From Variovorax paradoxus (GTDB lineage: Bacteria; Pseudomonadota; Gammaproteobacteria; Burkholderiales; Burkholderiaceae_C), in the NCBI RefSeq assembly GCF_000834655.1, contig NZ_JXQQ01000014.1, positions 62,001 through 126,000 of the forward strand: a DNA stretch of 64,000 nt, written 5' to 3'. Every line of letters starts with the position of its first letter. The first letter of the stretch is position 1. This document shows, one piece after another, positions 9,013 to 20,000 of the stretch. A program made the translations under genes and the position numbers. The notes under the pieces are model-generated. The model was given only the letters and a program-made list of their open reading frames with translations, was not told the origin of the DNA and did no database searches.

Positions 9013-9791
9013 GCCAACGATTCTATCGACGCGATCAACGCATCCCGCAGGGGTGTGCACACACGCAACGCACCAAAACCCGCAGCGCGCGCGGCTTCGC
9101 CGATGCGTGCATGCGTGGCGACCGCGCTCGCGGCATGCCAGTCGGTGCCGGGCATCGCGCGCTGCAGATTGGCGATCGCCTCGGAACTGCTGAAGAGCCA
9201 GATCGCGCGGCCTTGCGCACCATCGACGGCCAGCTGATGTTGTCTGACATCGAACAACGGCGGCAGGCGGCGATAGGCCACCACGGTGTCGCGATGCCCG
9301 CTCGCCGCATCGATTTCCTTCGCGAGCCAGTCGCGCCCGGCGGGCTGCCCTGCCTCGTCGCCGCCACGCACGATCAGCACGCGCACGCCGGCAGACACCT
9401 GGCCGTGGACGCGCTCCCACAGCGCCTCCGAATCGAAGCGCGTGGCCTCGGGCGGCGGTGCGTCGATGGCTTCGGGCGGCACGCCGGCACGCAGCAGGGC
9501 GCGCGTCGTGCCGGGGCCGGTGGCCCAGAAGCGGCGGCCGGCCATCGCCTCGTCGGACGAACCCGCATCCCTGCTCTGGAAAAAATGCTCGACGGCCGTT
9601 GCGCTGACGAACATGAGCGCCGCGTAGTCCTCGAGCTGCCGCCAGGCCGCGCGCAACGGCTCGGCATCGCGGACCGGCTCGATGACGATCAGCGGCAGTG
9701 CGACGGCTTCGAGTCCGGCGGCGCGCAGGTCGTCGACCCACTGCACCGCCTCGCGTGCGGGCCGCGTGACGATGACGGGCCGCGCAGTCAT
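9009..9791 (-). CDS. hemD: Uroporphyrinogen-III synthase
   Basis: The 260-residue enzyme closes hydroxymethylbilane to uroporphyrinogen III with inversion of ring D. The start MTARPVIVTRPAREAVQW carries the VTRP signature of HemD. Two-lobe features follow: LMFVSATAVEHFF for the first lobe, and VLIVRGGDEAGQ and IWLFSSSEAIANL for the second (the family pattern SSxA). HemD is poorly conserved, so identity rests on these short motifs, on length and on position between hemC and hemX. The start is preferred over an upstream in-frame ATG that would add 57 residues overlapping hemC. The stop overlaps the hemX start by 4 bases, and the start lies 16 bases after the hemC stop. Confidence 0.93.
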   Translation of the reverse strand: MTARPVIVTRPAREAVQWVDDLRAAGLEAVALPLIVIEPVRDAEPLRAAWRQLEDYAALMFVSATAVEHFFQSRDAGSSDEAMAGRRFWATGPGTTRALLRAGVPPEAIDAPPPEATRFDSEALWERVHGQVSAGVRVLIVRGGDEAGQPAGRDWLAKEIDAASGHRDTVVAYRRLPPLFDVRQHQLAVDGAQGRAIWLFSSSEAIANLQRAMPGTDWHAASAVATHARIGEAARAAGFGALRVCTPLRDALIASIESLA

Positions 9792-9807
9792 CCGGCGACC
9801 ACGGGTT

Positions 9808-10713
9808 TCAGTGAGCGCCTGCGTCGCGCAGCAGCGCGGCGGCGTGTTCGCCGAGCGCGTCGGCGCGTGTGAAGTCGCCGACCTCGGCCTGCGCATGAAC
9901 GCGAACGAGCGGCGCGTTGCCTTCGGGGTCGCCCCAGGCGGCATCGATGCGCAGGCTGCCATCGGCCTGCCAGCGCGCGTGCGCCGCGAGCGGCATCGAG
10001 CAACTGCCGCCCATCGTGCGACTCACGGCGCGTTCGGCGGCGGTGGAGAGCCAGTCGCCGCGATGCGCGAGCGGCGCCAGCAATTCGATGAGGTCGGTGC
10101 GATCGGCGCGCACCTCGATGCCCAATGCGCCCTGCCCCGCGGCCGGCAGCATGTCGTCGGGTTCGAAGGCGACGCGGATGCGGTCTTCCAGGCCAAGGCG
10201 CTTCAGGCCCGCGGCCGCCAGGATGATCGCGTCGTACTGTCCTTCGTCGAGCTTGCGCAAGCGCGTGTCGAGGTTGCCGCGAAGCGGCTCGATGCGCACG
10301 TCGGGCCGCCTGGCCTTGAGCAGCACCACGCGGCGCAGGCTGGAGGTGCCGACCACAGCGCCGTGCGGCAGTTCGTCGAGCGAGGCGTAGCGGGTGGAGA
10401 CCATCGCATCGCGCGGGTCCTCGCGCTCCAGCACGCAGGCCAGGACGAAGCCCTCGGGCAGGTCCATCGGCACATCCTTGAGCGAATGCACCGCGATGTC
10501 GGCGCGCCCGTCTTCGATCGCCGTTTCGAGTTCCTTCACGAAGAGGCCCTTGCCGCCGACCTTGCTCAGGCTCTTGTCGAGGATCTGGTCGCCACGGGTC
10601 GTCATGCCCAGGAGGCTCACCGTGTGGCCCCGTTCTTGCAAAAGCGCTTGCACGTGTTCGGCCTGCCAAAGGGCCAACCGGCTTTCGCGCGTCGCGATCA
10701 CGATATTGCTCAA
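9808..10713 (-). CDS. hemC: Porphobilinogen deaminase (hydroxymethylbilane synthase)
   Basis: HemC polymerises four porphobilinogens into hydroxymethylbilane on a dipyrromethane cofactor. Visible motifs are [16 protein letters not shown] at the N-terminus, [43 protein letters not shown] with the catalytic Asp, and GTSSLRR. The cofactor Cys is in [12 protein letters not shown] near residue 241. The start is uncertain. The call here is a TTG (giving a mature start [10 protein letters not shown]) preceded by GGGAG at a 5-base gap, 301 residues in all, close to the usual 310. ATGs at 10734 and 10794 would add 7 and 27 residues with weaker ribosome binding sites. The gene is divergent from ppc, and the promoters of both must lie in about 100 bases. 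Confidence 0.95.
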   Translation of the reverse strand: MSNIVIATRESRLALWQAEHVQALLQERGHTVSLLGMTTRGDQILDKSLSKVGGKGLFVKELETAIEDGRADIAVHSLKDVPMDLPEGFVLACVLEREDPRDAMVSTRYASLDELPHGAVVGTSSLRRVVLLKARRPDVRIEPLRGNLDTRLRKLDEGQYDAIILAAAGLKRLGLEDRIRVAFEPDDMLPAAGQGALGIEVRADRTDLIELLAPLAHRGDWLSTAAERAVSRTMGGSCSMPLAAHARWQADGSLRIDAAWGDPEGNAPLVRVHAQAEVGDFTRADALGEHAAALLRDAGAH

Positions 10714-10817
10714 GACCGCTCCCAAAAAGTACATGTTTCCAGACCGCCGGAATGCTAGCATGTTGCGCCGCAGCAACGCAGGCGGCGCGTCCATTCAAGT
10801 CCCAGGAACAACATCGA

Positions 10818-13661
10818 ATGAAAGCCAGCAAGACCCCTGCTCCTCCCAAGCGCCGCCAGGCCGAAGACCAGCCACTGATCGACGACATCCGGCTCCTGGG
10901 CCGGATCCTCGGCGATGTGATCCGGGAGCAGGAAGGAGACGAGACCTATGCGTTGGTGGAGAAGATCCGCACCCTGTCGGTGGCCTTTCGCCGCGACGCC
11001 GACCAAGCGGCCGACCGTGCGCTGAAAAACCTGCTCAAGGGCCTGAGCGCCGCCGAGACGGTGCGCGTGATCCGCGCCTTCACCTACTTCAGCCACCTGG
11101 CCAACCTTGCGGAAGACCGCCACCAGATCCGCCGCCGCACCGAGGCCGATCGCGAAGGCGTGCTGGCCGATGGCGACCTGCAGACTGCGCTCGCCCGCAT
11201 CCGCAAGGCCGGCGTGAAGCCCGACGAGATCGTCGCCTCGCTCGCCCACAGCTACGTCTCGCCCGTGCTCACCGCGCACCCGACCGAAGTGCAGCGCAAG
11301 AGCATCCTGGATGCCGAGCGCGCCATTGCCTTGCTGCTCACCACACGCGACGAAATCAAGCTGCGCCAGAACGCCTATGCGGGCGGAAAGGACGCGCTCT
11401 CGCCCCTCGAGCTTGCCGAGAACGAAACGCAGATGCGCACGCGCGTCACGCAGATCTGGCAGACGCGCCTGCTGCGCTTCTCCAAGCTCACCGTGGCCGA
11501 TGAAATCGAGAATGCGCTGAGCTACTACGAAGCCACGTTCCTGCGCGAGATTCCACGCGTGTACGCCGACCTCGAAAAGGCCCTGGTGCAAGGCGGCCAC
11601 ACGCCCTCGGTCGCGCCCTTCCTTCGCATGGGCCAGTGGATCGGCGGCGACCGCGACGGCAACCCCAACGTCACCGCCGAGACGCTCGAATACGCCCTCG
11701 GACGCCAGTGCGAACTGGCGCTGCGCCACTACCTCACCGAGGTGCACTACCTGGGCGGCGAGCTCTCGCTCTCGGCCACGCTGGTCGATGTGTCGGTCGA
11801 GATGCAGGCGCTGGCCGAGCGCTCGCCCGACACCAGCGAGCACCGCAAGGACGAGCCCTACCGCCGCGCGCTCACCGGCGTGTATGCGCGCCTGGCGGCC
11901 ACGCTGCGCGAGCTCACCGGCGGCGAAGCTGCACGCCACGCCGTCGCGCCGCAGAACCCGTACGCGAAGGCCGAGGAATTCCTCGCCGACCTGCGGACCG
12001 TGGAAGAGTCGCTCGACGAAAAGCACGGCAGCGTGCTCGCGGCGCAACGCCTTCGGCCGCTGATCCGCGCGGTGGAGGTATTCGGCTTCCATCTCGCCAC
12101 CGTCGACCTGCGCCAGAGCTCCGACAAGCACGAGGCGGTGATCGCCGAACTGCTGGCCACCGCACGCATCGAGCCCTCGTATGCGTCGCTCGCCGAGGAG
12201 GCCAAGCAGACGCTGCTGCTCAGGCTGCTGGACGATGCGCGCCCCTTGCGCGTGCCCGACGCCGACTACTCGCCGCTCGCCAGGAGCGAGCTGGCCATCT
12301 TCGCCGCCGCCCGCACCGCGCGTGCGCGCTATGGCGCAGCGGCGATCCGCCACTACATCATCAGCCACACCGAAACGGTGAGCGACCTGCTCGAAGCGCT
12401 GCTGCTGCAAAAGGAAGTGGGGCTCCTGCGCGGCGCGATGGCCACCAACGCGGTGTGCGACCTGATCGTGGTGCCGCTGTTCGAGACCATCGAAGACCTG
12501 CGCAACGCCGCGCCCATCGTGCGCGCCTTCTACGCGCTGCCGAACATCCAGGCGCTCATCGAGCGCTCGGGCGCCGAGCAGGACGTGATGCTCGGCTACA
12601 GCGACAGCAACAAGGACGGCGGCATCTTCACCAGCAACTGGGAGCTGTACCGCGCGGGCATCGCGCTGGTGTCGCTCTTCGACGAGCTCAACAAGAAGAA
12701 GGCCAACCCCATCCGGCTGCGCATGTTCCATGGCCGCGGCGGCACGGTGGGACGCGGCGGCGGCCCGAGCTACCAGGCGATCCTCGCGCAGCCGCCGGGC
12801 ACGGTGCGCGGCCAGATCCGCCTCACGGAGCAAGGCGAAGTCATCGGCTCGAAGTACGCCAACCGCGAGATCGGCCGGCGCAACCTCGAGACGCTGGTGG
12901 CCGCCACGCTGGAGGCCACGCTGCTGCCGCAGGGCAAGTCGGCCCCCGCCGCCTTCCTCTCGGCTGCGGGCGAACTCTCGTCCGCGAGCATGGCTGCATA
13001 CCGCAAGCTGGTGTACGAGACCCCGGGCTTCGGCGACTACTTCTTCGGCTCCACGCCGATCCGCGAAATCGCCGAGCTCAACATCGGCTCGCGCCCGGCA
13101 TCCCGCAACCCGAGCCACAAGATCGACGACCTGCGCGCGGTGCCCTGGAGCTTCAGTTGGGGCCAGTGCCGGCTCACGATTCCGGGCTGGTTCGGCTTCG
13201 GCTCGGGCGTGGAGCAGTTCCTCGCCTCGGCCGGCAACGCCGCTGGCAAGAAGGAGCGCGTGGCGCTGCTGCAGCGCATGTACGCGCAGTGGCCGTTCTT
13301 TCGCACGCTGCTCTCGAACATGGACATGGTGCTCGCCAAGAGCGACCTGGCGCTCGCCTCGCGCTACGCCGAGCTCGTGACCGACCGCAAGCTGCGCCAG
13401 AAGGTGTTCTCGATGATCGATGCCGAATGGCACCGCACCTCTGATGCGCTCACGCTCATCACGGGCGCCAGGCAGCGGCTCGAAGGCAATGCCGAGATGC
13501 AGCGCTCGGTGCGGCACCGCTTTCCGTACATCGATCCGCTGCATCACCTGCAGGTCGAATTGATGCGCCGCTACCGAGCGGGCGACGGCGGCGAGCGGCT
13601 GCAGCGCGGCATCCACATCTCGATCAACGGTGTGGCGGCGGGCCTGCGCAACACGGGCTGA
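10818..13661 (+). CDS. ppc: Phosphoenolpyruvate carboxylase
   Basis: This 947-residue anaplerotic enzyme makes oxaloacetate from PEP and bicarbonate. Family motifs appear in order: the catalytic His in [13 protein letters not shown] (about residue 155), [52 protein letters not shown], and the typical C-terminal end [11 protein letters not shown]. Length matches bacterial enzymes of 880-970 residues. The ATG at [10 protein letters not shown] has AGGAA about 10 bases upstream and is preferred over a frame extension of 22 residues that overlaps the hemC promoter side. The gene is monocistronic and followed by a hairpin. The ppc/hemC divergent pair is common in Burkholderiales. Confidence 0.97.
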   Translation: MKASKTPAPPKRRQAEDQPLIDDIRLLGRILGDVIREQEGDETYALVEKIRTLSVAFRRDADQAADRALKNLLKGLSAAETVRVIRAFTYFSHLANLAEDRHQIRRRTEADREGVLADGDLQTALARIRKAGVKPDEIVASLAHSYVSPVLTAHPTEVQRKSILDAERAIALLLTTRDEIKLRQNAYAGGKDALSPLELAENETQMRTRVTQIWQTRLLRFSKLTVADEIENALSYYEATFLREIPRVYADLEKALVQGGHTPSVAPFLRMGQWIGGDRDGNPNVTAETLEYALGRQCELALRHYLTEVHYLGGELSLSATLVDVSVEMQALAERSPDTSEHRKDEPYRRALTGVYARLAATLRELTGGEAARHAVAPQNPYAKAEEFLADLRTVEESLDEKHGSVLAAQRLRPLIRAVEVFGFHLATVDLRQSSDKHEAVIAELLATARIEPSYASLAEEAKQTLLLRLLDDARPLRVPDADYSPLARSELAIFAAARTARARYGAAAIRHYIISHTETVSDLLEALLLQKEVGLLRGAMATNAVCDLIVVPLFETIEDLRNAAPIVRAFYALPNIQALIERSGAEQDVMLGYSDSNKDGGIFTSNWELYRAGIALVSLFDELNKKKANPIRLRMFHGRGGTVGRGGGPSYQAILAQPPGTVRGQIRLTEQGEVIGSKYANREIGRRNLETLVAATLEATLLPQGKSAPAAFLSAAGELSSASMAAYRKLVYETPGFGDYFFGSTPIREIAELNIGSRPASRNPSHKIDDLRAVPWSFSWGQCRLTIPGWFGFGSGVEQFLASAGNAAGKKERVALLQRMYAQWPFFRTLLSNMDMVLAKSDLALASRYAELVTDRKLRQKVFSMIDAEWHRTSDALTLITGARQRLEGNAEMQRSVRHRFPYIDPLHHLQVELMRRYRAGDGGERLQRGIHISINGVAAGLRNTG

Positions 13662-13689
13662 CTTTTTTTAGGCGTCGAGCACCAAGACA

Positions 13690-13710
13690 GAGGGCGCCTT
13701 GTGCGCCCTC
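13690..13710 (+). terminator. Hairpin downstream of ppc, possible terminator
   Basis: A perfect 8-bp stem (GAGGGCGC, loop CTTGT, GCGCCCTC) lies 28 bases after the ppc stop. It is followed by TCCTAC, not by a T run, so intrinsic termination is uncertain. A run of seven T occurs before the hairpin, at about 13664-13670. Confidence 0.45.
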
Positions 13711-13830
13711 TCCTACATCCACAGTCGCCAATGAGGAACCCGTAAGGTCATTTAAAAGAGTACGGTCGGACACGTTCACAGTTCTCGCAATCGCGCGGCA
13801 GCTCGAAGTCGTTTCACAGGAGCCCGTTGC

Positions 13831-14049
13831 ATGTCAGTCCCGCAGTCCCTTACCCATTCGCAAGTCGATTTCGTCAGCGACGATTTCGAAGCCTTGGCTT
13901 CCCACATGCGCCACTGCGCGCGTGCCCACGGGCGATGGTTCTCGGTGCGAAGCCACATGCAACGTGTGCGCGCACTCGCTGCGGGCCGCATCGTCACGAT
14001 GGCCTGCATGGCCGTGGTCCTCGTCATCGGTCTCTTCTCGATCGCTTGA
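13831..14049 (+). CDS. Small membrane protein upstream of the glucan synthase
   Basis: This gene encodes 72 residues with a clear AGGAG ribosome binding site 8 bases before the ATG. The first 45 residues are polar (MSVPQSLTHSQVDFVSDDFE, then HCARAHGRWFSVRSHMQR). They are followed by one membrane segment, IVTMACMAVVLVIGLFSIA, ending at the C-terminus, which suggests a tail-anchored or single-pass inner-membrane protein. I do not recognise a family. Its TGA stop overlaps a TTG (TTGA) that is the best start for the 2731-residue cyclic glucan synthase, so the two are probably translated together. A role as a leader, or as a small partner of the synthase, is inference from this overlap. Confidence 0.72.
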   Translation: MSVPQSLTHSQVDFVSDDFEALASHMRHCARAHGRWFSVRSHMQRVRALAAGRIVTMACMAVVLVIGLFSIA

Positions 14050-17000
14050 GCGCCGCAGCCGTCGTCGACCGCCTCCAGGGGCTCAGTCACTACGCCCGGA
14101 CCCTGCTTCTGGGTCCGCATGACCCCGTAGCCCTTCCGATCCGCGCCGAACTCTTCGGTGCCCAACGTTTCGAGCAGCACGGCCACAGCCTCGCGCGCGC
14201 GCAGGTGGTGGAAGACGACCGCCGCCGCGCTGGCGAAGTCGCGCCTTTCTTTCCGCGCGTCGACGAGAACCTCGAGTCCCTGCGCGCCGCATTCGACTAC
14301 ATCGCGCGGATCTCGCAGAGCGGCCGCTACGTGTCGCCGGCGGCCGAATGGCTGCTCGACAACTTCCACCTGGTCGAGGCGCAGCTCCAGCAGATCCACG
14401 ATGGCGTGCCGCGCAGCTACTACGCGCGCCTGCCCAAGCTGGCCACGCCGCCGCTCGCGGGCCTGCCGCGCGTGTACGGCATCGCGTGGGCCTATGTGGC
14501 GCACACCGACAGCGTGCTCAACAAGACGCTGTTCACCGCCTTCCTCAACGCCTACCAGGACATCGACGAACTCACGCTCGGCGAACTCTGGGCGCTGCCC
14601 ACCACCCTGCGCGTGGTGCTGCTGGAAAACCTGCGCCGCGTGGCCGAGAGCATTGCCGAGAACAAGGTCGCGCGCGAGATCGCGCATGCCGCCTGGGATG
14701 CCGCGCCGCATCTGTCCGCGCAGGATCTCGACGTGCTCTACCGCGCGCTGCAGAGCCACGGCCTTCAGGACAACTACCTCACGCAGCTCTGGCAGCGCCT
14801 GCCGGTCGAGCACGGCGAGAACATGCCGGCGCTGGTGCGCTGGACCGAGCAGCACTGCCCCAACGGCCCGGCGCTGATCAACGACGCGCAGAACGCCCAG
14901 GCCGCGGCCAACCTCACGGTGGGCAACATCATCACCACGCTGCGCATGATCGGCCAGGTCGAGTGGAGCGACCTGATCGAGCCGGTGAGCCGGTCGCTGC
15001 GCGTGCTGCGCGAACTGCCCAGCTTCGCGAGCGAGAGCGAGAGCACGCGCCAGCAGATCACGCACGCCATGGAGCGCGTGGCGCGCGACACCGAGCAGCC
15101 CGAGCGCGAAGTGGCCGAGGCCGTCGTGCGCATGGCCGCAAGCGCGCCGGCCGACGATGCCGCGGCCGAGACCGACCGTGCCGACGGCACCGCCGGCTAC
15201 TACCTTTTCGGCCAGGGGCGCCCTGCGCTGATCGCCGCGCTGGAGTCCGATGGCAAGGCGGGCGGCAATGGCCGCGCGATTCCCATCCAACCTGCGCGCA
15301 GCCATCGAAGCTGGCGTTTGCCGGCCTATCTCTCGTCCGTGGCCGTGGGCACCGCATTGCTGCTGTTCGCCGTGGTGCATGGCCTCGCGCACCGCGGCGA
15401 CTGGACCACCGTGGCCGCGCTCGTGCTGCTCGCGTGGCCCCTCTCGGAAGCGCTGATCGCGCTGGCGCAGCGGATCATGGCCGAGTCGGTGCGCGTGCAG
15501 GCGCTGCCGCGGCTGGACTTCGCGGCCGGCATTCCCGAGCGGCACCGTGCGCTCGTCGTCATTCCCACGCTGCTGACCTCGGCCGCGAACAACGCGCAGC
15601 TCGCGCACCGCCTCGAGCTGCACTGGCTCGCCAACCGCGAGCAGCACGCGCAGTTCGCCCTCCTGACCGACTGGGCCGACGCCCGGCAAGCCTCGCTGCC
15701 CGAAGACGCGCCGCTGCTGGACGACGCCATCCGGCACATCGCCGCACTCAACGCGAAATACCCCACAGCCGACGGCGCAGCGCCTCGCTTCCTCGTGCTG
15801 CACCGCCCGCGCACCTGGAGCGACACCGAAGAACGCTGGATGGGCTGGGAGCGCAAGCGCGGCAAGCTGGAGATGCTGGTGCGCCTGCTCGCGACCGGCG
15901 ATGCCGGCGGCTTCCTGCCGCTCGCGCCGGGCCAGCAACTGGCCGCAGGGCGCACGCCCTATGTGCTGACGCTCGACAGCGACACGGGCCTGCCGCCCGG
16001 CGCGCTGCGCGACCTGGTGTCGATCGCAGCGCACCCGCTCAACGCGCCCGAAGTCGATGCAGAAAGCCGCCGCGTCGTCGCGGGCTTCGGCATCCTGCAG
16101 CCGCGCATCGTCACGCCCTTTCCGATGCGCAACGAGCGCTCGCCCTACCACTGGATGTTCGCCGGGCAGTGCGGGCTCGACCCCTACGGCAGCGGCGCCT
16201 CCGACATCTACCAGGACGTGTTCGGCAGCGGCTCCTTCACCGGCAAGGGCCTCCTGAACGTGCGCGCAGTGCACGCCACGCTCAACGACCGCCTTCCCGA
16301 CAGCGCGGTGCTCAGCCACGACCTGCTCGAAGGCACGGTCGCGCGCTGCGCGATGGTGAGCGACGTGGTGCTGGTCGAAGACCATCCGCACCACGCCGGC
16401 GTGGCCGCCTCGCGCGTGCACCGCTGGGTGCGCGGCGACTGGCAGCTGCTGCCGCTGATGTGGCGCGCCCGGCGTTTCGGCATCGACGCGCTGGGGCTCT
16501 GGAAGATGGCCGACAACCTGCGCCGCTCGCAGGTGGTGCCGGCTTCTTTCGCGCTATTGGTGCTGGTGATCTTCACGCAGGCCATGCCGCTCGGCTGGGC
16601 GCTGGCGGCCGTCGGCTCGGCGCTCACGCTCGGGCCGCTGCTCGGCGCGCTCGCCGGGCTGGTGCCCACGCGGCGCGCGATCGAGCTGCGCCATTTCTTC
16701 GACGTGGGCGCGGTCGAACTGCTGCGCGCCATGGCTGGCGCGGCCTGGCAGTTCGTGCAGCTCGCGGCGCAGACGCGCCTCCTGCTCGACGCTGCCTTTC
16801 TCGCGACGTGGCGGCTGGTCGTGAGCCGCAAGCACCTGTTGCAGTGGACCACCGCCGCGCAGGCGCAGGCGCAGTCCAGCCAGCAGTTGCTGCCGTTCCT
16901 GCGCAGCGGTGCACTGAGCAGCGCAATCTGTATTGCGCTCGCGGTGGCGGCGCACTGGAGCGCGTACCCGGTGATCGGCCCGCTGCTGTTCGTCGTCTGG

Positions 17001-20000
17001 GCGCTCGCGCCCGTCGCCGCGTGGTGGAGCAGCCGTGTCGATGCCCAGGTGCCCGATCCGCTGAGCGCCGATCAGCGCAGCTACCTCGAGAAGCTCGCGC
17101 ACGACACCTGGATGTTCTTCGAGCGCGTGGTCGGCCCCGACGACAACCACCTGCCGCCCGACAACCTGCAGCTGGAGCCGCAGCCCACCATTGCCCATCG
17201 CACCTCGCCGACCAACATCGGCATGTACCTGCTGGCGGCGTGCTGCGCGCGCGAGTTCCGCTGGATCGACACGGCCGCACTGCTCGCGCGCATCACCGCC
17301 ACGCTCGACACTGTCGATCGCATGCAGAAGCACCAGGGCCACCTCTTCAACTGGTACGACACGCAGACGCTCAGGCCGCTGCCGCCGGACTACGTCTCCA
17401 GCGTCGACAGCGGCAACTTCGCGGGCCACCTCGTGGCAGTGGCGCAGGCCTGCCGCGCCTTTTCGGCCGAGGGCTGCGAAAGCCACGAGGCACCCGCACT
17501 CGAAGCGCTCGCGCAGCGCTGCGACGCACTGCACGCCGGCATGGATTTCAGCGGCCTCTACGACGCCAAGCGCCACCTCTTCCACATCGGCCTGCGCGTG
17601 GAGGAGAACGTGCTGGACGCGAGCTACTACGACCTGCTGGCCTCCGAGTCGCGCCTCTTGAGCTTCCTGGCGATCGCCAAGGGCGACGTGCCGCGCCGCC
17701 ACTGGATGGCGCTTGGCCGGCCGTTCCTGCTGGTGGGCTTCGAGCCGAGCCTGAAGTCGTGGTCGGGCTCGATGTTCGAGTACCTCATGCCCGCGCTCGT
17801 GATGTCCGAGCCCGAAGACGGCCTGCTGCAGGTGGCCAACACCGCCGCCATTGCCGAGCAGCAGGCCTTCGGCCGCGCGCAGAACCTGCCCTGGGGCGTT
17901 TCGGAGTCGGCCTACTTCGCGCAGGACCACTCGCTCGCCTACCAGTATTCGCCCTTCGGGGTGCCCCGCCTCGCGCTGCGCCGCACGCCGCCCACCGACC
18001 GTGTGGTGGCGCCCTATGCAAGCGTGATGGCCGCGGTGCTGGCGCCGGCAGCGGCGGTGGCCAATCTCGAACGGCTCGAATCGCTCGGCGCGCGCGGCGA
18101 ATTCGGCTTTCACGACGCGGTGGACTTCACCACCACGCGCCAGGCCGAGGGGCAGGACTTCACCGTGGTGCGCAACTTCATGGCGCACCACCAGGGCATG
18201 TCGCTGGTGGCGCTGTGCAACGTGCTGTGCGCCGACGGGCCGCGCCGCTGGTTCGGCAGCGCCGCGCTGGTGCAGGCGCACGAGTCGCTGCTGCACGAGC
18301 GCACGCCGCGGCAGATCATCGGCAGCGCCGATCCGCGCACGCCGCCCGAGCCCAGCCAGACCGAACTGGCGCCGCTGTTCCAGCCGCGCCTGGTCGATCC
18401 GATGGCCGCCGGCTTCCAGCCCACGCACCTGCTCTCGAACGGCCGCTACACGGTCGCGCTGCGCGCCAACGGCGCGGGCGTGAGCCGATGGCGCTCGTTC
18501 AACGTGACGCGCTGGCGCGACGACCCGCTGCGCGACAGCCACGGCACCTTCTTCTACATCCGCGACGAAGGGCAGCGCGAGCTCACCTCGCTCACCGCCC
18601 TGCCCGCGCCCGGCGCCGACTGGCTCTACCGCACCCGCTTTCTGGCCGACCAGGTGCAGTTCGATGCGGCCGGCCCCGGCCTGCAGGTGCGCACCACGGT
18701 CCTCATCAGCCCCGAGGACGACACCGAGCTGCGCAACATCTCGCTGCACAACTCGGGCGAGGAGACGCGCACGCTCGAACTCGTCTCGTACTTCGAGCCG
18801 GTGCTCTCGAACCCCAAGGCCGACGAGGCGCATCCGGCCTTCGCGAACCTGTTCGTCGAGTCGCGCTGGGAGCCCGCTTGGCGCGCGCTCCTCATGTCGC
18901 GCAAGCCCCGGCTGCACGGCGACCCGGTGGTGGCGGCGGCGCACTTCGTCGCTTCGGTCGATGCGCACGTGCTCTCGATCGACTGCATGACCGACCGGCG
19001 CGCCTTCATCGGCCGCAACCGCTCGCTCGCGAGCCCCGCGCTCGATGCGCAGCCGCTGCAGGTCAACGGCACGCCGGTGAACGGCCTGGACCCGATCGCG
19101 TGCCTGCGCGTGCGCCTGTCGATCGCGCCGGGCGCCACCGCGCGCCTGAGCTTCGCGACCGCGGCCGACGAGAGCATCGAGGCGCTGATGCCCAGCATCG
19201 ACCGCTACCTGCAGCCGATGCACGTGGAGCGCGCCACGCGCATGGCCGCCACGCTGGCGCAGGTGCGGCTGCGCGACCTGAGCATCGCGCCCGCGCAGAA
19301 CCTCGCGCTGCAGGACCTGACGACCATCCTCACCTACACCACGCCGCGCGTGATGAAGGACCGCGGGCTCATCGACCTGCGGCAGATCTGGCGCTTCGGC
19401 ATCTCGGGCGACAAGCCCATCGTGCTGGTCTACATCCACTCGATGAACGGCATGGGGCTCATCAACACGCTGTTGCGCGCGCAACCGTGGTGGGGGTTCG
19501 GCGGCGTGGCCTGCGACCTGGTGGTGCTCAACAGCGAGCCCAACTCCTACCTGATGCCGCTGCAGCGCGAGATCGAGACGCTGCGCACCCGCGTGCAGCA
19601 GCAGACCCAGAACAGTTTTCCACGCAACGACACGGCCGGCTTCTACCTGTTGCGCGACCACGAGGTGGCGCCGTCGGAAAAGGCCGCGCTCTCCACGCTC
19701 GCACGGGTCGTGTTCACGGCCGACGGGCGCGCCCTGGAAGTGCAGGTGGCCGCGCTGCACGAAGCGCGCAGCCCGACGATTGCCGACGACAGCAGCGCGC
19801 CGGTGCCGCAGCGCACGCCCTTGCTGATGCGCTCGGCCGCGGCCCACTCGGCCCAACCTGCGACGCTGCCGATGACGGCGCCCGCCGGCCGCTTCGATGC
19901 GGAGAGCGGCGAGTTCCGATTCGACGTCGACATGGACAACCGCACGCCGCGCCCCTGGATCAACGTGATCGCCAATTCGAACTTCGGCTTCCAGGTGTCC

